A DNA stretch of 64,000 nt from Mesorhizobium sp. (GTDB lineage: Bacteria > Pseudomonadota > Alphaproteobacteria > Rhizobiales > Rhizobiaceae), in assembly GCA_004017275.1 (NCBI GenBank), contig SAKE01000001.1, positions 248,001-312,000 of the forward strand, read 5' to 3'. The notes below the pieces were generated by a model. It worked only from the letters and a program-made list of their open reading frames with translations. It was not told the origin of the DNA and ran no database searches. Positions 17,101-25,197 of the stretch are shown piece by piece. The position numbers and the translations under genes are program-made. Within the stretch, counting starts at the first letter, position 1. Each line of letters opens with the position of its first letter.

Positions 17101-17197
17101 TTTGCGCCTCGTCTCGGTCGCAGCAGTGAGTTCGGGTGTTTCCCAAAAAGCGGTCATTGCCTGTGGCCTCAAGGAGGCCAAGCGCGATCGTTTTGTT

Positions 17198-18316
17198 TCA
17201 AGCTTCTCGGCTGAAGCGGTTGATCCTGAAATCATCCAGCGGCGTCTCGCAGCGGCCGGTCGTGATGAGCTCGGCCATGGCGTCGCCGACGCCCGGGCCG
17301 AGCTGGAAGCCATGTCCGCTGAAGCCGAAGGCATGGAACAGGCCCGGCGTCGTTGCCGAACGACCCATGACCGGCAGCATGTCCCTGACATAGCCCTCGC
17401 AGCCGGACCAGGTGCGGATGACCGTCGCTTGCGCGATTGCCGGCAGCAGCCGCGCGACGGCGCGCAACTGCGTGGGCAGGCATGTCGGGTCAGCGGCCGC
17501 ATGACCCGGATCGAGATCCACCTCTACTCTTTCGGCCGCTCCGCCGAACACGATGTTGCCGCGCTCGACCTGGCGCAGATAGGCGCCGTGTTTCTTGTCG
17601 CGCGTCCAGATGCCGACCACCGGCAGAATCCGATATGGCAGCGGCTCGGTCACGCCCATCTGCGGGCCGCGCGCGTCAAGCGGAACCGCTTCGCCGAACT
17701 GCGCGGCAATGCGCGCGCCCCAGGCGCCGGCGGTGTTGAGCAGGCACTCGGCGGCGAATGCGCCTTTTGATGAGGTGACGACGAAGCTGGAGCCGGCGTG
17801 GCCGATCGCCTGAACCTCCGCGCCATCGACGATTTTCGCGCCCAGTCTGCGAGCAGCGTCGGCAAAGGCCGGCGCGATCAGCCTCGGATTGCCGCTGCCA
17901 TCCTGCGGTGAGAACGAGGCTGCGATGGCATTGGGATCGAGGCCCGGGAAGCGGGACCGGATATCGCCGGGGCCGAGTTCCTCCAAAGCGAGCCCCCAGG
18001 GCCTCGCCGCCTCGGCATAGGCGCGCATGTCGAGGAGACTGGGTTCGTCGAAGATCAGCCGGATATGACCGGTGGCGCGGAATTCGACATCGCGGCCGAG
18101 CATTTTTTCGGCCTCGCCCCAAAGCCTGAGCGAGCGATGGGCAAGCGGAAGCTGGGACAGATGTCGGCCCGTGCGCCGGATGTTGCCGAACGAGGCGACC
18201 GTTGCCCCGCTGCCGATCCGGTTGCGCTCGATCAGCGTCACGCGCGCGCCGCGCCGGGCGAGGAAATAGGCCGAAGCCGTTCCCATTAGGCCGCCGCCCA
18301 GCACGATCACATCCAT
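17198..18316 (-). CDS. FAD-dependent amino acid/amine oxidase (DadA/glycine oxidase family)
   Basis: 372 aa, start ATG at 18316. The N-terminal FAD motif is MDVIVLGGGLMGTASAYFLA, and the C-terminal FAD/substrate stretch is GFSGHGFQLGPGVGDAMAEL. The length and order fit glycine oxidase, sarcosine oxidase and D-amino acid dehydrogenase relatives (DAO superfamily), which oxidise a C-N bond to an imine. It is divergent from a LysR gene (18428), which probably controls it, and lies beside HyuAB. Sarcosine or another N-substituted glycine would fit the context but is not proven. Confidence 0.87.
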   Translation of the reverse strand: MDVIVLGGGLMGTASAYFLARRGARVTLIERNRIGSGATVASFGNIRRTGRHLSQLPLAHRSLRLWGEAEKMLGRDVEFRATGHIRLIFDEPSLLDMRAYAEAARPWGLALEELGPGDIRSRFPGLDPNAIAASFSPQDGSGNPRLIAPAFADAARRLGAKIVDGAEVQAIGHAGSSFVVTSSKGAFAAECLLNTAGAWGARIAAQFGEAVPLDARGPQMGVTEPLPYRILPVVGIWTRDKKHGAYLRQVERGNIVFGGAAERVEVDLDPGHAAADPTCLPTQLRAVARLLPAIAQATVIRTWSGCEGYVRDMLPVMGRSATTPGLFHAFGFSGHGFQLGPGVGDAMAELITTGRCETPLDDFRINRFSREA

Positions 18317-18403
18317 GGCGCCCTCTTGCGAAAAGCAATCGATCCCTAAGCTGATATTGTCCGCGCTGCGTTATTGCGTCAAAGATGGGTTTGGACAGAA
18401 GCC

Positions 18404-18418
18404 ATAAGCTTTACCTAT
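18404..18418. promoter_or_regulatory. LysR-type box ATAAG-CTTTA-CCTAT within CCATA-N9-TATGG
   Basis: CCATAAGCTTTACCTATGG (18402-18420) has complementary CCATA/TATGG ends and a T-N11-A core. It is 8 bases before the LysR start codon, between that gene and the divergent FAD oxidase. A related ATAAG-CAAGA-CTTAT lies at the end of the same LysR gene, before hyuA. Autoregulation is the simplest reading. Confidence 0.5.
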
Positions 18419-18427
18419 GGAGTAGCC

Positions 18428-19333
18428 ATGCGGGCCCGGCAACTCGAAGTGTTCATCGCCGTCATGCGCGCCGGCACCGTGACCGCCGCGGCGCGGATGC
18501 TCAACATTTCCCAACCGGCGCTCAGCCAGATATTGCTCCACGCCGAGGACGAACTCGGCTTTACCCTATTCGAGCGGGTGAAGGGTCGCTTGCGGCCGAC
18601 CCCGGAGGCGCTCGAAATATTCCCCGATGCCGAGCGGCTGTCGGCTGGGCTCGACGGTCTGCGCCGCAAGACCACCGACCTCCGGCTCGGCCGGACCGGG
18701 CTGGTGCGGGTGGCGGCCTCGCCGCCGCCGGCCATGGCGATCTTGCCGCGCGCCTTCACCGCGTTCCGGGCCCTGCATCCCGATATTCTGCTGCGTTCCC
18801 ACAGCGCGCCGATCGCTGCGATCGTCGACATGCTGCGCGCCGGCGATGCCAGCCTTGGCGTCGCCCTTGACGACCGCCTGCCGCCCGATATCGAGGCGGA
18901 GGTGCTCGGCAACATAGGCTTCGCCTGCCTGCTGCCCGAAGGGCATGCGCTGCGAGACAAAGCCGAGCTGACACTCGCCGATCTCGCCGGGGAGGAACTG
19001 ATATCCTATCGCGGCAACACCCGCCCTGCCGACGAACTGGCCCACGCCGCCCGCGCGCAGGGTGTCACGCTTTCGCCGTCGCTCGAGATCGACGTCTCCA
19101 TCTCCGCCGTCGGGTTCGTCCAGGCCGGTCTTGGCATCGGCCTGGTCGACGCGCTGCTGCCCTGGCATCAGTTCGCTGGGCTTGCGGCCATGCCGCTGGC
19201 GGGAGGGCCGGAATTTCCGATCGCGCTTCTGACCTCGCGGACGCGGGCCCTTTCACGCGCCGACGAGATGATGCGCGACGAAATCCGCGCGGCCTGTGCC
19301 GCCGTCCTTGGCGACCATCGCGCCAAAGCATAA
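18428..19333 (+). CDS. LysR-family transcriptional regulator
   Basis: 301 aa. The helix-turn-helix starts MRARQLEVFIAVMRAGTV and contains AARMLNISQPALSQI. The effector domain starts near residue 90 (LVRVAASPPPAMAILPRAF). The ATG at 18428 begins directly at the family N-terminus; the frame opens 18 codons earlier but crosses the operator-like dyad. It sits between the divergent FAD oxidase and the downstream HyuAB-oxidoreductase operon and probably controls both, since similar boxes flank it at 18404 and 19330. Confidence 0.9.
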   Translation: MRARQLEVFIAVMRAGTVTAAARMLNISQPALSQILLHAEDELGFTLFERVKGRLRPTPEALEIFPDAERLSAGLDGLRRKTTDLRLGRTGLVRVAASPPPAMAILPRAFTAFRALHPDILLRSHSAPIAAIVDMLRAGDASLGVALDDRLPPDIEAEVLGNIGFACLLPEGHALRDKAELTLADLAGEELISYRGNTRPADELAHAARAQGVTLSPSLEIDVSISAVGFVQAGLGIGLVDALLPWHQFAGLAAMPLAGGPEFPIALLTSRTRALSRADEMMRDEIRAACAAVLGDHRAKA

Positions 19334-19344
19334 GCAAGACTTAT
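19330..19344. promoter_or_regulatory. LysR-type box ATAAG-CAAGA-CTTAT upstream of hyuA
   Basis: Perfect 5+5 dyad with T-N11-A geometry that overlaps the LysR stop codon and lies about 80 bases before the hyuA start. It resembles the box at 18404, so the LysR protein may activate the hydantoinase operon. Confidence 0.45.
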
Positions 19345-19421
19345 ATCTTCGCACGTCATCCGTCTTGGACCGCGCCAGCCTGTCATGCCAGCTTTGGTGG
19401 GCAGACAGGAAGGGACGCATC

Positions 19422-21500
19422 ATGGATGGTGTCATCGCGGCGGATGAGGCGCGGAACGGGGCCGACTGGAAGGTCGGCGTCGATATCGGTGGGACGTTCA
19501 TCGATTTCTGCGCGCTCGAAGCAAACTCCGGACGTGTCGCCTCGCTGAAGGTGCTGACGACGCCTGAGGATCCGGGCGCCGAGCTGATGACGGGCCTCAC
19601 TTTGCTGGCCGAACGCGAAGGCTTCGACCCCTCTCGCATGACGCGCTTCGTGCACGGCACCACCGTCGGCATCAATACGATCATCCAGCGCAGGGGCCCG
19701 CCGCTGGCGCTGTTCACCAATGCCGGCTTCGAGGATGTCATCGAACTCGCCCGGCTTCGCATGCCGGACATGTATTCGCTGTTCTGCTCGCGGCCGGATC
19801 CGCTAATCTCGCGCGACATGGTCTTCGGCATTCCGGCCCGCATGCGCGCCGATGGCAGTGAGACGCAGGCGCCCGATATGGCGGTGGTGGAAAGCGCGGT
19901 CGCAGCGGCGAAAGCGAACGGGGCGCAGGGCATCATCGTGTCCTTCCTCCATGCCTGGCGCAATACCGCGCAGGAGGCTTCCATTAAGGCGGCGATTGCG
20001 GCTTTGGCGCCGAACCTCTTCGTCTTCACTTCGGCCGAGGTCTGGCCGGTCATCCGCGAATATGAGCGCAGTTCCACCGCCATTTTGAACGGCTATGTCC
20101 ATCCGCGCGTCTCGGGCTACCTGACAGCGCTGGAAGACAGGTTGAAGGGGCGGGGCGTGCCGGCCCGCCCGATGCTGACCAAATCGAATGGCGGGCTGAT
20201 GAACGCCGCCGAAGGCAAGCACGCCTGCGTCAACATGTTGCTTTCGGGAACGGCTTCCGGCGTCATCGGCGCTTCCTGGCTGGCGCGTCAGGCCGGCGAG
20301 GACAGGATCCTTACGCTCGACATTGGCGGCACCTCGGCCGACTTCGCGCTCATCATCGACGGCGCGCCGCAATTCGGCACCGGCGAACTGATCGGCGAAT
20401 TTCCGCTCCATATCCCGTCCGTCTCGGTCAGCTCAATCGGCGTCGGCGGCGGCTCGATCGCCAGTGTCGATGCGCAAGGCGTTCTGCGCGTCGGACCTGA
20501 ATCGGCCGGTTCGACACCGGGACCAGCCTGCTACGGCCGAAACGGCGACAGGGCGACGGTGACCGACGCCATGGTGGTGTGCGGATGGCTCGGTCACAGC
20601 GAGATGGCCTATGGCCAGCTCCGCATCGACATCGGGCTGGCGCAGCGCGCGGTCGGCGAACTCGCGGCGCGGCTTGGCCGCTCGATCGAGCAGACCGCGC
20701 AGGCGATCCTCGACATTGCCGTGTCGGAAATGTTCGTCGAGGTCGAGAAACTTGCCTCGCGCGCCGGCGTCGACCTGCGCGATTTCACACTGATGCCGTT
20801 CGGCGGCGGCGGCCCGATGCTCGGCGCCTTCCTTGCCCGCGAACTCGGCATGAAGCGCGTCATGGCGCCACGCCGCCCTGGCGTTGTGTCGGCGCTCGGC
20901 GGACTGGTGGCGGATCTGCGCGGCGATTTCATCCGCACCATCTTCAGCCCCCTGTCGGCCGCGTCGCTTCCCGTTATCCGCGACGCCTTCGCGGCGCTGG
21001 CGCAGGAGGGCCGCGACTGGCTTGCGGCGCAAGGCCACGATGCGGCCGCCGAGCTCAATCTCTCCTGCGACATGCGCTATCTCGGGCAGAGCTATGAGAT
21101 CGAGGTCGTGCTGTCGCCGCAGTGGCTGGACGACGGAGACGCAGAGGCAATCGAACAGGCGTTTCACCGCACCCATGAGCAGCTCTACGATTTCCATGAC
21201 GCCGAGGGCGCGATCGAGCTTGTGAACATCAGGCTCTCGGCGATAGGCGCGGGGCCGCTGCTCTCCTTTCCCGAGGCCGAAGAGATCGACGTTGCGGCCA
21301 GCCCGGCACGCCGGCTTCCGGTCTATACGGGACTTGGCGTCGAAACCGTCGATCTCCATGACCGACAGACCCTCGTACCCGGCAGCACCTTCGACGGCCC
21401 TGCCGTGGTGGTGCAGGAAGACACGACCTTCGCCATTCCAGGCGGCGCGCAGGCGCGCGTCGACCGCCACCTCAATCTTCATCTGACCTTCGCGGAGTGA
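19422..21500 (+). CDS. hyuA: Hydantoinase/oxoprolinase subunit A (HyuA family, ATP-dependent)
   Basis: 692 aa. The two ASKHA-type ATP-binding elements are present: VGVDIGGTFIDFCALE near the N-terminus and LDIGGTSADFALI near residue 300, with HGTTVGINTIIQR and GVGGGSIAS between and after. HyuA works with HyuB to open cyclic imides and lactams (N-methylhydantoin, hydantoins, 5-oxoproline) using ATP. ATG 19422 has AGGAAGGGA (19407-19415) upstream; the longer frame overlaps the LysR gene. HyuB follows after 4 bases. The exact cyclic substrate is unknown; acetophenone carboxylase and acetone carboxylase relatives are less likely by length and gene order. Confidence 0.9.
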   Translation: MDGVIAADEARNGADWKVGVDIGGTFIDFCALEANSGRVASLKVLTTPEDPGAELMTGLTLLAEREGFDPSRMTRFVHGTTVGINTIIQRRGPPLALFTNAGFEDVIELARLRMPDMYSLFCSRPDPLISRDMVFGIPARMRADGSETQAPDMAVVESAVAAAKANGAQGIIVSFLHAWRNTAQEASIKAAIAALAPNLFVFTSAEVWPVIREYERSSTAILNGYVHPRVSGYLTALEDRLKGRGVPARPMLTKSNGGLMNAAEGKHACVNMLLSGTASGVIGASWLARQAGEDRILTLDIGGTSADFALIIDGAPQFGTGELIGEFPLHIPSVSVSSIGVGGGSIASVDAQGVLRVGPESAGSTPGPACYGRNGDRATVTDAMVVCGWLGHSEMAYGQLRIDIGLAQRAVGELAARLGRSIEQTAQAILDIAVSEMFVEVEKLASRAGVDLRDFTLMPFGGGGPMLGAFLARELGMKRVMAPRRPGVVSALGGLVADLRGDFIRTIFSPLSAASLPVIRDAFAALAQEGRDWLAAQGHDAAAELNLSCDMRYLGQSYEIEVVLSPQWLDDGDAEAIEQAFHRTHEQLYDFHDAEGAIELVNIRLSAIGAGPLLSFPEAEEIDVAASPARRLPVYTGLGVETVDLHDRQTLVPGSTFDGPAVVVQEDTTFAIPGGAQARVDRHLNLHLTFAE

Positions 21501-21504
21501 CGCC

Positions 21505-23490
21505 ATGTTTGACCGCACAAACCTTCAGGTTCTGGCCAACCATGCCCGCGCGGCGGCCGAGAACATGGCCCACACGCTGCACCGCACCGCGCACTCGGCC
21601 TTCGTCAAGGAGACGCAGGATTTCACGGTGATGCTGATGGACCGTTCGGGGGCAACCTTCGCCGTCCCGATGGAACTCGGCGCCACTTGGTATCCCGGGC
21701 TTTCCTATCGCCGCGCCATTGCCATGGTCGACTACTACCGGCCGGGAGACGTTGCCTTCACCAACGATCCCTATTCCGGCTATGTCGCCACCCACGCACC
21801 GGACACGCATCTGTGGAAGCCGGTGTTCGTCGACGGCGAAATCGTCGCCTGGACCGGAGGCCATATCCACAACACCGATATGGGCGGCGCGGTGCCGGCT
21901 TCACTCAGCCGCGCGCTGACCGAAATCCATCAGGAGGGCATCCGTTTTCCTCCCATGAAGCTCGTCAATGAGGGCGTCTTCGACGAGATGATCCTACGCA
22001 TCATGAGCACCAATGTGCGCAAGCCGGATCTCAACATCGGCGACATCAAGGCGCTGGTCGGCGCGCTCAACACCGGCGAGCGCAAGATCCAGGCGATGGT
22101 CAGGAAGTTCGGCAAGGGCGGCTTCGTCGAAGGCGTAGCAGCGCTTCTCGACCATGCCGAGGCGCAGGCGCGCGACGTGCTGCGCGCCATGCCCGACGGC
22201 ACCTGGGAGTTCGCCGACTATGCCGACGAGGATTCGATCGAGGCCAATCCCTGCCGGCTGAAGCTGAAGCTGATGATCAAGGGTGACGAGGCCGTGCTCG
22301 ACTTCACCGGTTCCGATCCGCAGCTCGGCTCTTCGCTCAACGTGCCCTCGGGCGGCGACCCGCGCCACACCATGCTGCTCGTCGGCGTCTATTACGTGCT
22401 CTACACACTCAATCCGAAAATCCTGCTCAACACCGGTCTCACCCGGCCGTTCACCTGCATCACTCCTGAGGGTTCGGTGCTGAACCCGGTGCACCCCGCC
22501 GCCGTCGGCATGCGCTCGCTCACCTGCGCCCGGTTGCGCTCTGTCATCTTCGGCGCTTTTTCGCAGGCGGTGCCGGAGCGGCTGCCGGCGGCGCCGGCCG
22601 GAAACAACTGCATCGTCAACGTCATGACCACCGACGAACGCACCAGCCGAAGCGTCATCGCGGCAGTGAACCCCGTTGTCGGCGGTGGCGGCGCGATGCC
22701 GTATCGCGATGGCACCAACGGCTCGGGCGCCGATGCCGCCTACCTCAAGAACACGCCGATCGAGATCACCGAGACCGAGACGCCGGTCGAGTTCGTCAAA
22801 TACGGCCTTGCCAGGGACAGCGGCGGCGCCGGCCGCTGGCGCGGCGGGCTGGCGACGGAGATGGCGTTTCGCGTCTTCGCGCCGGACTCGCGGATCACGG
22901 CGCGCAACCGCGACCGCAGCTTCTTCCGCCCGTGGGGCGTGCTCGGCGGCAAGGCGGCTGGCCTGTCCGACATGGTCGTCAACCCGGGAACCGGGCACGA
23001 GCGGCGGCTGGGCAACATCGATACGGCGGTCCTGCAGCCTGGCGACGTTCTGGAGATCCGCTCCGCCGGCGGCGGCGGGCGCGGCGATCCGCTTCAGCGC
23101 GAGCCCTGGCGGGTCGCGCAGGATGTGCGCCGCGGCTATCTCTCGACGGCTGCGGCCGAGCGTGACTATGGCGTCGTGATCGGCGGCGGCAAGGTCGACG
23201 AGCATGCGACGGAGCGGCTGCGCGCAGGGCACAAGCCGGCCGCGGGCCACTTCCATTTCGGCTCGGAACGCGACGGTTACGAGGCGCAGTGGACGCCGGC
23301 GGCCTATGATCGGCTTCATGCGGTTCTGGAGGCCTTGCCGATCCACTGGCGCTTTTTCGCCAAGACGGAAATCTTCCGCCGCATGAAAGGGCGCTCCGGG
23401 CCGGAAGGCGTTCAGGCAGCGTTCGATTCAGTCTGCGAACGCTTCCCCGAATTGCCGCGTCCTCGCTCCCTGCAAGAGGCGGCGGAATGA
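21505..23490 (+). CDS. hyuB: Hydantoinase subunit B (HyuB family)
   Basis: 661 aa, the metal-containing partner of HyuA. Family blocks visible are TLHRTAHSAFVKETQDF, GDVAFTNDPYSG, a histidine-rich GGHIHNTDMGG near residue 120, NVPSGGDPRHTMLL and the glycine-rich GGGGRGDPLQRE near residue 525. Together with HyuA it makes an ATP-dependent amidohydrolase in the cytosol. About 100 residues follow the usual C-terminal block, with no separate domain that I recognise. Its stop overlaps the start of the small Fe-S protein gene by four bases (ATGA). Confidence 0.9.
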   Translation: MFDRTNLQVLANHARAAAENMAHTLHRTAHSAFVKETQDFTVMLMDRSGATFAVPMELGATWYPGLSYRRAIAMVDYYRPGDVAFTNDPYSGYVATHAPDTHLWKPVFVDGEIVAWTGGHIHNTDMGGAVPASLSRALTEIHQEGIRFPPMKLVNEGVFDEMILRIMSTNVRKPDLNIGDIKALVGALNTGERKIQAMVRKFGKGGFVEGVAALLDHAEAQARDVLRAMPDGTWEFADYADEDSIEANPCRLKLKLMIKGDEAVLDFTGSDPQLGSSLNVPSGGDPRHTMLLVGVYYVLYTLNPKILLNTGLTRPFTCITPEGSVLNPVHPAAVGMRSLTCARLRSVIFGAFSQAVPERLPAAPAGNNCIVNVMTTDERTSRSVIAAVNPVVGGGGAMPYRDGTNGSGADAAYLKNTPIEITETETPVEFVKYGLARDSGGAGRWRGGLATEMAFRVFAPDSRITARNRDRSFFRPWGVLGGKAAGLSDMVVNPGTGHERRLGNIDTAVLQPGDVLEIRSAGGGGRGDPLQREPWRVAQDVRRGYLSTAAAERDYGVVIGGGKVDEHATERLRAGHKPAAGHFHFGSERDGYEAQWTPAAYDRLHAVLEALPIHWRFFAKTEIFRRMKGRSGPEGVQAAFDSVCERFPELPRPRSLQEAAE

Positions 23491-23789
23491 ACACTGCCGG
23501 CCGCATCGTCCGGCTGGCCGAGCGCGACCGGGCGGAGGTGCAGTTCGTTCTCGATGGGCTGATGCGTTCCGCTTTGGCTGGCGATACCGTACTGACAGCC
23601 ATGCTGGCGTCGGGACATGCCTTGCGGCGCTCCGAGTTTGGCCCGGAGCCGCGCGCCGGTTTCTGCCTGATGGGCGCCTGCCAGGATTGCTGGATATGGC
23701 AGGAGGAAGGCCCGCGTTTGCGGGCATGTTCGACGCCGGTCACCGAAGGCATGCGGCTGTGCACGACAGCGCCGGAGAACTGGCCGTGA
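23487..23789 (+). CDS. Small (2Fe-2S)-binding protein of a multisubunit amine/amino-acid dehydrogenase
   Basis: 100 aa of the Fer2_4 type. The cluster ligands are in GFCLMGACQDC (C-x4-C-x2-C) with a fourth Cys in RACSTPV. This is the gamma-like subunit of HcnABC, octopine/nopaline oxidase and D-hydroxyproline dehydrogenase complexes. It overlaps hyuB by ATGA and the next FAD protein by GTGA, so all three are translationally coupled. It probably passes electrons from the FAD subunit to the respiratory chain. Confidence 0.85.
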   Translation: MNTAGRIVRLAERDRAEVQFVLDGLMRSALAGDTVLTAMLASGHALRRSEFGPEPRAGFCLMGACQDCWIWQEEGPRLRACSTPVTEGMRLCTTAPENWP

Positions 23790-25153
23790 GCGAGGTCTCA
23801 CCGCGACGGATCGTGATCGTCGGCGCCGGTCCCGCCGGCATAAGGGCCGCGGCCATGCTGGTCGAGGCCAGGCTGCATCCGATAGTGATCGACGAAGGGC
23901 ATCGCGCGGGCGGGCAGATCTATCGCCGTCCGCCTGCCGGGTTCGTCCGCACGCCTGAGCAACTCTACGGGTCGGAAGCGGCGAAGGCGCGCGCGCTGCA
24001 TGCGCTGTTCGACCGGCTGGTCGAACAAGGACTGCTCACCCATTGCGCGGGCAGCTCGGTCATCGCCGTGCATGGAGGCCGGCTGCACGTACTGGGGGAG
24101 AGCGGCGTGCAGGTGATCAGCTATGACCGGCTGATCCTTGCCACCGGCGCGTCCGACCGCGTCGCGCCGGTCCCCGGCTGGCAGAATGCCGGCGTCTACA
24201 GCCTTGGCGCGGCGCAGATCGGGCTAAAGGCGCAGGGCGTGGCGCTGGGGCGGCGGATCGTGCTGATCGGATCGGGGCCTTTGCTGACGCTGGTTGGCGC
24301 CCAACTTGTAAAGGCTGGGGCGGACGTGGCGGCGGTGCTGGATACTTCATCCTGGCGCCAGCAGATGGGCGGATTCTCGGGACTTGCGGCCAGGCCGGTG
24401 GTCGCGCTGCGTGGCCTGGCTCTGCGGGCGCGGCTCGGCCGTCGCTATCATGCCGGCGTGACGCTGGAGCGTATCGAGGCGGATGAGCATGGTGTCGTTG
24501 CCTTGCATTGGCGCGATGCCGGCGGCCGGCAGCAGCAGACTCCTTGCGACATGGTCGGCATGGGCTGGCACCTCCGGGCTGAGACACATCTCGCCGACCT
24601 GGCGGGATGCACTTTCACCTACGACGAGCAATGGCAGCAATGGCTGCCGAAGACCGACGAAATGGGCCGGGCCGGTAACGGTGTCTACCTTGCGGGCGAC
24701 GGGGTCCGTCTGCTCGGGGCGGATGGCGCCGAGGTCGCGGGGCGCCTGGCGGCGGCGGCGTGTCTCGCCGATCTCGGCTATCAGCCGCCGTCCGCCGGCG
24801 CCGACCTGCGCAAGCTCGCGCGGGTCGAACGTTTTGCCCGTGGTCTGGCTCGCGCCTTTCCCTGGCCCGCCGCGATGGTGCGGGCGCTCCCAGACGAGGC
24901 GATCGTCTGCCGCTGCGAGAGCGTGACTGCCGCAGCCGTGCGCGAGGGCACGGATTTCGGCGGCAGCGAGGCCAACCGGGTGAAGTCGCTGTCTCGCGTC
25001 GGCATGGGGCGCTGCCAGGGGCGCTATTGCCAATTGGCCGCCGTCGAACTCGTCGCCGCCCAAGCCGGCTGCGAGCCCGACGCCGTCGGCCGGTTTCGCG
25101 GGCAAGCCCCTGTGCGGCCAGCGCCTATCGGCGCCTTTCTCCGAGAGGACTGA
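23786..25153 (+). CDS. FAD/NAD(P)-binding oxidoreductase subunit with BFD-like [2Fe-2S] domain (HcnB/OoxA-like)
   Basis: 455 aa, GTG start at 23786 overlapping the previous stop. The first dinucleotide fold is IVIVGAGPAGIRAAAML near residue 10 and the second IVLIGSGPLLTLVGAQL near residue 155. The C-terminus has a BFD-like cluster with CRCESV near residue 375 and GRCQGRYC near residue 410. This is the alpha subunit pattern of HcnB, OoxA and LhpF-type dehydrogenases. The usual third partner is a DadA-like oxidase, which is present as the convergent gene 25198-26523 instead of in line. Confidence 0.88.
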   Translation: MSEVSPRRIVIVGAGPAGIRAAAMLVEARLHPIVIDEGHRAGGQIYRRPPAGFVRTPEQLYGSEAAKARALHALFDRLVEQGLLTHCAGSSVIAVHGGRLHVLGESGVQVISYDRLILATGASDRVAPVPGWQNAGVYSLGAAQIGLKAQGVALGRRIVLIGSGPLLTLVGAQLVKAGADVAAVLDTSSWRQQMGGFSGLAARPVVALRGLALRARLGRRYHAGVTLERIEADEHGVVALHWRDAGGRQQQTPCDMVGMGWHLRAETHLADLAGCTFTYDEQWQQWLPKTDEMGRAGNGVYLAGDGVRLLGADGAEVAGRLAAAACLADLGYQPPSAGADLRKLARVERFARGLARAFPWPAAMVRALPDEAIVCRCESVTAAAVREGTDFGGSEANRVKSLSRVGMGRCQGRYCQLAAVELVAAQAGCEPDAVGRFRGQAPVRPAPIGAFLRED

Positions 25154-25197
25154 TGCGATTGCCAAAGCCGCGCCCGGATGTCGGCATGCATGACATC

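Noticed and set aside
16848-17502. Minus-strand coding gene across the repeat right module (FYATAL...PFESTL)
   Set aside because: Copies have different frames around the shared peptide and no start or domain; treated as repeat sequence.
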